Positions 59,079-64,000 of a stretch of DNA of 64,000 nucleotides are shown here, piece by piece. The DNA is from Candidatus Iainarchaeum sp. Its GTDB lineage: Archaea > Iainarchaeota > Iainarchaeia > Iainarchaeales > SKW153. Position 1 is the first letter of the stretch. Each line of letters opens with the position of its first letter. The DNA is taken from contig JAOAJD010000001.1 of assembly GCA_026414365.1 (NCBI GenBank), forward strand, positions 231,687-295,686, read 5' to 3'. Under the pieces are notes generated by a model. The model made no database searches. It was given only the letters and a program-made list of their open reading frames with translations, and was not told the DNA's origin. Made by a program: the position numbers and the translations under genes.

Positions 59079-60130
59079 ACAACAAAATTTTTATGCTTAG
59101 AGCAATTGAACTGTCTAAAAAAGCTTTCAATAAAACAAGTCCGAACCCAAAAGTAGGCTGCGTTATTGCAAGGAACAAAAAAATAATTTCAGAAGGATTT
59201 CATAAAGAGTTTGGAAAAGATCATGCTGAAATTGATGCTCTAAAAAAACTTAAAATGAGAGCAAAGGGCGCATCATTGTATGTTAATCTAGAACCTTGCT
59301 GTCATTATGGAAAAACACCTCCATGCACAAAAGCAATCATAAAAGCTGGGATAAAAGAAGTTTTTGTTGCAATGAAAGATCCAAATCCAAAAGTAAATGG
59401 CAAAGGTATAAAAGAATTAAAAAAAGCTGGCATAAAAGTTAAATTAGGACTGTGTAAAAAAGAAGCAGAAAATATAAATGCTCCTTTTATAAAATCTTTT
59501 AAGAGAGGTTTGCCTTATGTAATTTGTAAGATAGCGATAAACAGAGAAGGAATTTTTACTTATGGTGACGGCAAAAGAAAACCTATAAGTAGCAAAAGAT
59601 CTAGAGATATTGCTTACTATTTAAGAAATTTTGTTGACGCAATAGTTGTGGGTATAAGCACAGTAGAAAAAGATAATCCAAGACTAATCCCTAAACCCCA
59701 GTTAGGAAAAAAACCGTTTAGAATTATTTTAGATCCAGAATTAAGAATAAGAGAAAATGCAAAAGTTTTAGGGAAAGAAGCAATAATATTTTATGATAAA
59801 TCAAAAGAAAAAATAATCAAAGAAAAAAAGCAAAAAATAAAAGAAAAAGCAATTATCATAGGTGTTGAGTGCAAAGATAATAAGCTTAATTTAATCAAAA
59901 TTCTTAGAATTCTAAATAAGATGGGAGTTAATGTGCTACTAATAGAATGTGGAGGAACTCTTTTTGAATATATAGTAAAAAAAAGACTTTTCGATGAGAT
60001 ATTAATATTTTTATCAAAGAAGAAAATTAGAAATGGAAAAAAAATAAATTTATGTCTATTAAAAAATACTAGTAAAATTGCAATACCTGTTGATAAAGAT
60101 TATTTAGTTATTGCGAAACCAAAAAGCTAA
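59075..60130 (+). CDS. ribD: Riboflavin biosynthesis bifunctional deaminase/reductase RibD
   Basis: RibD converts the pyrimidine intermediate of riboflavin synthesis by deamination and then reduction. The deaminase zinc site is complete: H-A-E in DHAEIDAL and P-C-x(n)-C in NLEPCCHYGKTPPCTKAI. The reductase domain follows (about 145-351, with PYVICKIAINREG, DAIVVGISTVEKDNP and LLIECGGTLFEYIVK). This fused bacterial form differs from the separate archaeal reductase (ArfC/RibD-C type), suggesting transfer. No other rib gene is nearby. The ATG overlaps the peptidase stop (ATGA). Confidence 0.94.
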   Translation: MNNKIFMLRAIELSKKAFNKTSPNPKVGCVIARNKKIISEGFHKEFGKDHAEIDALKKLKMRAKGASLYVNLEPCCHYGKTPPCTKAIIKAGIKEVFVAMKDPNPKVNGKGIKELKKAGIKVKLGLCKKEAENINAPFIKSFKRGLPYVICKIAINREGIFTYGDGKRKPISSKRSRDIAYYLRNFVDAIVVGISTVEKDNPRLIPKPQLGKKPFRIILDPELRIRENAKVLGKEAIIFYDKSKEKIIKEKKQKIKEKAIIIGVECKDNKLNLIKILRILNKMGVNVLLIECGGTLFEYIVKKRLFDEILIFLSKKKIRNGKKINLCLLKNTSKIAIPVDKDYLVIAKPKS

Positions 60131-61341
60131 AATTCTCTCAATGCCTCAATTGGATCTAATCTAGATGCTCTCAACGAAGGCAATAGACCTGATAAGGCAC
60201 CAACAAGTATGGAAAAGACGAGTGCTCCTAGAATCAATTCAATACTTACATAATATTCTAAATTCAATCCTATTAATTTAGCAAGATTGTGAACAACAAA
60301 AGAAAATGAAAAACCTAAGATAACTCCTATTACTCCTCCTATAAACCCTATCATTGAAGATTCTGTTAAAAAAAGAAACAAAATAAAAGAATTCTTTGCA
60401 CCTACTGATTTCATTATACCAATCTCTTTTGTTCTTTCTGTTATTGCCATAAACATAGTGTTCATTATTCCCAACCCTCCAACAACTAATGAAATCGCAG
60501 CAATACCTATTAGAACAATATTTATAACAGCTAAAACAGATGTAGCTCTCTCCCTAATCTGTTGCTGACTTAATACAGAGAAATCTTTTTTTCCATGCTT
60601 TTTTTTCAGGACCTCTTCAATTTCATTCTTTACTCTTTCTACCTCATCTTTATCGAATACCTTTACAAATATTCTGAAAGGAGTTAAAGGTTCATTAATT
60701 ATTTCTTTTAAATATTTATAATTAATTATAACAGAAGAGTCAAAAAAACTTCCATAAGACAACCCTTGTGGCTTTATAATTCCAACTACTGTTAACGAGT
60801 GACCATTCAAATATAAATTTTGTTTAATTTTGATATCTTTTTTAAATACGTCTTTAGCAAGTGTACTTCCTATTAATATTCCGCCTCTTTCATTACTATT
60901 TAATTTTCTACCTTCAGCTAGTCCTAATAAACCTACTCTACCAAAATTTTCTTGTTTTTCTGGATCTATACCTATCAATAAGAGAGATTTCTTCTCGTTA
61001 TCAAAAAGTATTGTTTTTGTAGTGAAGTACAAAGGTGTTGCATAATCAACTCCTCTTATTGACTCTAAAACTTTTGCATCATCCTCTTCTAGCTTAGCAA
61101 AGAAACTGTCTGCAAAACTAGATCCTGGCATAACTACTATAGTAGTACTCCCCATAGTTTCAAATCTCTCTTCGACAGATAAGTTGAAACCTTGCATAAT
61201 AGAAATTAAGCCAACAACTGATGCAATTCCAATTATTATTCCTAACAAAGTTAGATAACCTATAATTCTCTGTCTTCTTATATTTCTAAAAGCTTCTATA
61301 AAAATATCTTTGTCAATTAAACTCAAAACCAACACCCTCAA
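60127..61341 (-). CDS. MacB/FtsX-type ABC transporter permease
   Basis: A 404-aa permease with the MacB layout: one helix near the N-terminus (RRQRIIGYLTLLGIIIGIASVVGLISIMQG), a periplasmic-type core domain of about 210 residues, and three C-terminal helices (VVGGLGIMNTMFMAITERTKEIGIMKSVGAK). It ends LPSLRASRLDPIEALRE. Such permeases export lipids, peptides or signals with a LolD-like ATPase, but no ATPase gene is adjacent. The TTG start at 61341 overlaps rtcA by 29 bp; later GTG or TTG codons could reduce that overlap. Confidence 0.88.
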   Translation of the reverse strand: MRVLVLSLIDKDIFIEAFRNIRRQRIIGYLTLLGIIIGIASVVGLISIMQGFNLSVEERFETMGSTTIVVMPGSSFADSFFAKLEEDDAKVLESIRGVDYATPLYFTTKTILFDNEKKSLLLIGIDPEKQENFGRVGLLGLAEGRKLNSNERGGILIGSTLAKDVFKKDIKIKQNLYLNGHSLTVVGIIKPQGLSYGSFFDSSVIINYKYLKEIINEPLTPFRIFVKVFDKDEVERVKNEIEEVLKKKHGKKDFSVLSQQQIRERATSVLAVINIVLIGIAAISLVVGGLGIMNTMFMAITERTKEIGIMKSVGAKNSFILFLFLTESSMIGFIGGVIGVILGFSFSFVVHNLAKLIGLNLEYYVSIELILGALVFSILVGALSGLLPSLRASRLDPIEALREF

Positions 61342-62368
61342 CAGTTAAAGAAAACAGATCATTATCATCTTGTTTGAATTCGCTTAAACTAAAATTAACA
61401 TCAAAAAAAAGCTCCGCTGTTTTTATAGAGTTTATTAAATGATCTGTAACTTTCTTAAAAACTATTTTGCTATTTCCTTTTGCCAAAACAACATAAGGTA
61501 TTAGTTGATCTGGCATATTTTTGTCAAATGGAGAAAGGGATTTAAATTCTTCTAAAAATTTATTTGCTGCCTCGTTGCCAATAGCCACAGCATCTTTACC
61601 ATCTTTATTTAATGCATTAACACCAATTATTGAATTTTTGAAAGTTGCGATTATATCTAAACCGCTACCTTTAGTTTCTGACATTTCAGCACAATCAACA
61701 AACTCTTCTAAAAGAAAATCTTGATTGATGTTTTCACAGATTAATTTTTTTGCAGAACTTATTTGATTTAATGCAACTTCTTTATAAAAAGAAGCACAAT
61801 GCGAATAAAAAGAAATTTTCTCTAAAGCACCTCTCTGCTCTATCTTGATTGGTTTCATGCTTCTTATCGATTTTGACTTAAAGATTATTTTGCCTTTTCC
61901 AACTGGAAAATAACCCCTTCTTATTAACTCAAAGCTATAAGAAGCACCAAATTTCCTAATAATAGGTAAAAAAACCTTATCTAAATAAATGAATGATGGG
62001 CTAAAAGGCACATCTGTCCCACCTTCTATACTGATCTTAACATCCTTTAAAAGAGATGGAAGCATAATCGATTGGAGCAACAAAGATATGCTGCCAGCAG
62101 AACCTATATTTATTGCATAAACACCACCATTAAAACTTTTTGGTAGAAAAGAAATTCTCTTAGAACCTAAAAAAGCACCTTTTATTTTTGCATTACACAT
62201 CTTTTTTAAAAGTTTTAAGCATGCTAAATGCTGTTTTTTTAAGCCTGGGTTGTTCCTTGATGATCTTATATTTTTTACAATAATTGGCTTATTTAATATT
62301 ATAGAGTAAGCTAAAGAAGTTCTTAGAACTTGGCCGCCCGACGATGCATCTACCTCTAAAAAATTCAT
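61313..62368 (-). CDS. rtcA: RNA 3'-terminal phosphate cyclase
   Basis: Converts 3'-phosphate RNA ends to 2',3'-cyclic phosphate through an adenylylated histidine. The motifs are SSGGQVLRTSLAYSIILNKPI, NIRSSRNNPGLKKQHLACL, GSAGSISLLLQSIMLP and EGGTDVPFSPSFIYL. The catalytic-site region is DQLIPYVVLA ... KVTDHLINSIKTAELFF with its conserved His. The length of 351 aa is normal. The ATG lies about 25 nt from a TATA-like repeat shared with the divergent SDR gene. No RtcB gene is visible. Confidence 0.94.
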   Translation of the reverse strand: MNFLEVDASSGGQVLRTSLAYSIILNKPIIVKNIRSSRNNPGLKKQHLACLKLLKKMCNAKIKGAFLGSKRISFLPKSFNGGVYAINIGSAGSISLLLQSIMLPSLLKDVKISIEGGTDVPFSPSFIYLDKVFLPIIRKFGASYSFELIRRGYFPVGKGKIIFKSKSIRSMKPIKIEQRGALEKISFYSHCASFYKEVALNQISSAKKLICENINQDFLLEEFVDCAEMSETKGSGLDIIATFKNSIIGVNALNKDGKDAVAIGNEAANKFLEEFKSLSPFDKNMPDQLIPYVVLAKGNSKIVFKKVTDHLINSIKTAELFFDVNFSLSEFKQDDNDLFSLTVEGVGFEFN

Positions 62369-62412
62369 ATTAATAATTATTAATATGTTAATTATTAATA
62401 TAAAGAGTGAAT
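62369..62412. promoter_or_regulatory. Divergent rtcA/SDR promoter with a 15-bp-spaced repeat
   Basis: AATTATTAATAT occurs at 62375-62386 and again at 62390-62401, a 12-bp direct repeat with a period of 15. Each copy can serve as a TATA box for one direction: the right copy for rtcA (start 62368) and the left for the SDR gene (start 62413). The whole intergenic region is only 44 bp, so the two promoters overlap. Confidence 0.5.
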
Positions 62413-63297
62413 ATGAAAGAAAGAGTTTTAGTTACAGGTAGTAATGGTTTTCTAGGCAAAGAAGTTTGTAAAATACTAAAAGAAAAGGATTACGAAGTTA
62501 TAGAGTATGACAGAAATTTAGGATGTGATGTATTAGACAGAAACTCTCTAGAGAAAGTAGTTAGCAAAGCAAATTATGTAATTCATTTGGCTGCTAAAAT
62601 AGATGAAAAGGACAAAGATATTTTTAAAGTAAATATTGATGGAACAAGGAATATTTTAGAAGCTTCAGCAAAGAATAAAATAAAAAAATTAATATTTGCT
62701 AGTAGTGTCGGTGTTTTAGGCAATTTTGAAGGCTGTGCTGATGAGAACTATCCATACAATCCTATAACAACATATGAAAAAAGCAAAACAGAAGCTGAAA
62801 AATTGGTGATATCTTACCAAGAAGCAGTGCCTGTTGTTATAGCAAGATTGGCTTTAATATTTGGGCCAAATAAATTCTGGAAATTTGTAATAGATTCAGT
62901 AAAAGAAAGATTTCCTATTATTGGAGATGGAAAAAACAAATTTCAAACAATATACGTTAAAAATGCTGCAGATGCAATTGTCTTTTTGTTAGAGAGGGGT
63001 GAGATTGGTGAAATATATAATGTTGCTGATGAAGAAATACCAACACTAGAAGAGTTTTATGTAAAAATATCTGAAGAGTTTAATATAAAAGATAAACCAA
63101 GACACATAAATTATTATTTGGCAATGTTTTTATTACCTATAAAAACAAAAGGTTTTATACAGCCAGAATTAGTAAAAAGATTATCAAAAAATAGATGTTA
63201 TAATATAGAAAAAATTAAAAGTTTAGGGTACAAACAAAAATATTCTCTAGAAAGGGCAATAAAAGATACTATAAAAGAACTTGAAAATGAGGAGTAA
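62413..63297 (+). CDS. NAD-dependent nucleotide-sugar epimerase/dehydratase (extended SDR)
   Basis: An extended short-chain dehydrogenase of about 294 aa. The cofactor loop is LVTGSNGFLG (G-x-x-G-x-x-G), followed by DVLDRNSLEKVV and VIHLAAKID. The active-site Tyr-x3-Lys is in TYEKSKTEAEKLV, and RLALIFGPNKF is typical. Nucleotide-sugar or steroid-type substrates are possible; it may supply sugars to the GT2/GT4 enzymes. A GTG two codons upstream (62407) could be used instead of the ATG. Confidence 0.85.
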   Translation: MKERVLVTGSNGFLGKEVCKILKEKDYEVIEYDRNLGCDVLDRNSLEKVVSKANYVIHLAAKIDEKDKDIFKVNIDGTRNILEASAKNKIKKLIFASSVGVLGNFEGCADENYPYNPITTYEKSKTEAEKLVISYQEAVPVVIARLALIFGPNKFWKFVIDSVKERFPIIGDGKNKFQTIYVKNAADAIVFLLERGEIGEIYNVADEEIPTLEEFYVKISEEFNIKDKPRHINYYLAMFLLPIKTKGFIQPELVKRLSKNRCYNIEKIKSLGYKQKYSLERAIKDTIKELENEE

Positions 63298-63300
63298 ATA

Positions 63301-64000
63301 TTATCTTTCTTTAGCTCCTTTCTCTGCTGATCTTACTATTTTTGAAATTTTTTCATCAATTTTCTTAAAATCCTTAGAACTCTCCTCTACTACTGTACCA
63401 ATATGTAAAATATCTGCCCCTGCCTTTGCACACTCATAAGCAAATTTATCATTTCTTACCCCGCCTGCTACAATTAAAGGAATATCTATTACTTGCTTTG
63501 TTTGTTTTATCATTTCTACGGGAGCAGGGCTCTCCGCACCACCACCACTCTCTAATATTGCTAACTTTGCACCCATGTACTGACCTGCCAAACAACTTAT
63601 TGCACCTAGATACGGTAAATCTCTAGGTACTTTTTGGGCCCTACCAATAAAACCAACAGCCCTACCTGGCTCAATTATAGTATAGCAAGTAGGGATGACT
63701 TCCAATCCAATTTTCTTTATAGGCATTGCCGATGCTATTTGAGCACCAGTAATATAATATGGATCAAGAGAATTCATCATATACATGAAATATATTGCAT
63801 CTGCATACTTACTTAAAGTTGCAATATTGCCAGGAAACAAAATTACAGGTAAAGAAGAATTGTTTTTTATTTCTAAAATTGTTTTGTCTAATAATTCTCC
63901 TTGCGCCCCTACAGAACCACCAACTGCTACTGCTTTTACACCATTATCTTCGGCAATCTTCGCTATTTTTCCTGCTTCTTCTGGACTTTGATTAGGAGGA
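63301..64000 (-). CDS. Geranylgeranylglyceryl phosphate synthase, C-terminal part (cut by window edge)
   Basis: GGGP synthase joins glycerol-1-phosphate to GGPP, the first committed step of archaeal lipid synthesis. The frame stays open to base 64000; the visible N-terminal residues PPNQSPEEAGKIAKIAEDNG and AVGGSVGAQGE match the family's D-P-x-K/N region. NSLDPYYITGAQ, EVIPTCYTIIEPG and the phosphate-binding IVAGGVRNDKFA with AGADILHIGTV follow. The ORF-track start at 63840 is an internal TTG. Only the first 10-20 residues are missing. The GGPP synthase at 49.3 kb provides its substrate. Confidence 0.93.
   Translation of the reverse strand, partial: PPNQSPEEAGKIAKIAEDNGVKAVAVGGSVGAQGELLDKTILEIKNNSSLPVILFPGNIATLSKYADAIYFMYMMNSLDPYYITGAQIASAMPIKKIGLEVIPTCYTIIEPGRAVGFIGRAQKVPRDLPYLGAISCLAGQYMGAKLAILESGGGAESPAPVEMIKQTKQVIDIPLIVAGGVRNDKFAYECAKAGADILHIGTVVEESSKDFKKIDEKISKIVRSAEKGAKER

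Noticed and set aside
63301-63840. GGGP synthase as a complete 179-aa gene
   Set aside because: The frame continues without a stop to the window edge with family residues upstream, so the TTG at 63840 is internal and the gene is truncated by the window.
1-64000. CRISPR array or cas genes, as suggested by the CARF-like protein
   Set aside because: No regularly spaced repeats and no Cas protein motifs are visible. The only tandem repeat is the 24-bp coding duplication near 52 kb.
1-64000. Insertion sequences or integrated elements
   Set aside because: No transposase, integrase or flanking terminal repeats were seen, and the tRNA genes are not followed by partial tRNA copies.

Overview
The window is a densely coded, very AT-rich stretch of an archaeal chromosome. 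The archaeal assignment rests on core genes: aPelota, ABCE1, aIF6, EF-1 beta, Rpo6 (RpoK), ribosomal proteins S17e, S19e, L31e, L39e and LX, prefoldin alpha, RNase P Rpp21, SRP54 and FtsY, CDC48, PDCD5, class I LysRS, GGPP and GGGP synthases, Nre, and tRNA-Gly genes with bulge-helix-bulge introns. Many starts are leaderless, lying about 25 nt behind a TATA box. Others follow GGTG/GGAGG ribosome sites and often use TTG or GTG. Small proteins, bacterial-type iPGM, RibD and ThrRS, and many class III pilins suggest a DPANN-like or related AT-rich lineage; that placement is inference.

Layout. 1-7 kb: a phosphoesterase fragment, a secreted protein, Elp3, an M24 peptidase, a CARF-like protein next to a membrane-anchored PD-(D/E)XK nuclease, then pelota and ABCE1 divergently. 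7-19.5 kb: a long minus-strand run with a type IV pilus locus (ATPase, two TadC/FlaJ proteins, prepilin peptidase, five class III pilins including a 50-aa one missing from the ORF track), DUF2101, OB-fold, TctA-like, JAMM and iPGM genes, and a four-gene minor-pilin module. 19.6-30 kb: ThrRS, Nre, a transglutaminase ectoprotein, two tRNAs, zinc ribbon/EF-1 beta/Rpo6/S17e, Rad50 and topoisomerase I. 30-35.3 kb: an apparent proteostasis island (HTH regulator, NFACT-R half of RqcH, CDC48, Hsp20, M50 protease). 35.4-38.6 kb: a second pilin locus with two class III pilins, a second four-gene minor-pilin module and a membrane-bound HTH regulator. 38.7-42.1 kb: YbjQ, a membrane protein, a methylthiotransferase, a polytopic membrane protein and an Lrp regulator. 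42.1-46.2 kb: ftsY, prefoldin and ribosomal genes behind a structured leader. 46.3-64 kb: glycosyltransferases, Rpp21, a KaiC-like ATPase, GGPP synthase, LysRS, a surface protein, tRNA-Gly, Tmk, membrane proteins, SRP54, a second prepilin peptidase, RibD, an ABC permease, RtcA, an SDR and GGGP synthase cut by the edge.

Most notable. (1) An 18-bp imperfect palindrome, roughly WTTCGWCRATARACGAAW, occurs three times, each directly upstream of a TATA-like box 25-30 nt before a start codon. Two copies control pilin operons, next to an ArnR-like membrane HTH protein. (2) The two minor-pilin modules each hold three proteins with Asp where assembly pilins have Glu5, plus one with no acid there. (3) A CARF-like/nuclease gene pair. 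(4) A shared TATA-spanning repeat in the promoters of an HTH/RqcH-like operon and hsp20. (5) Overlapping hairpins in the S19e leader.
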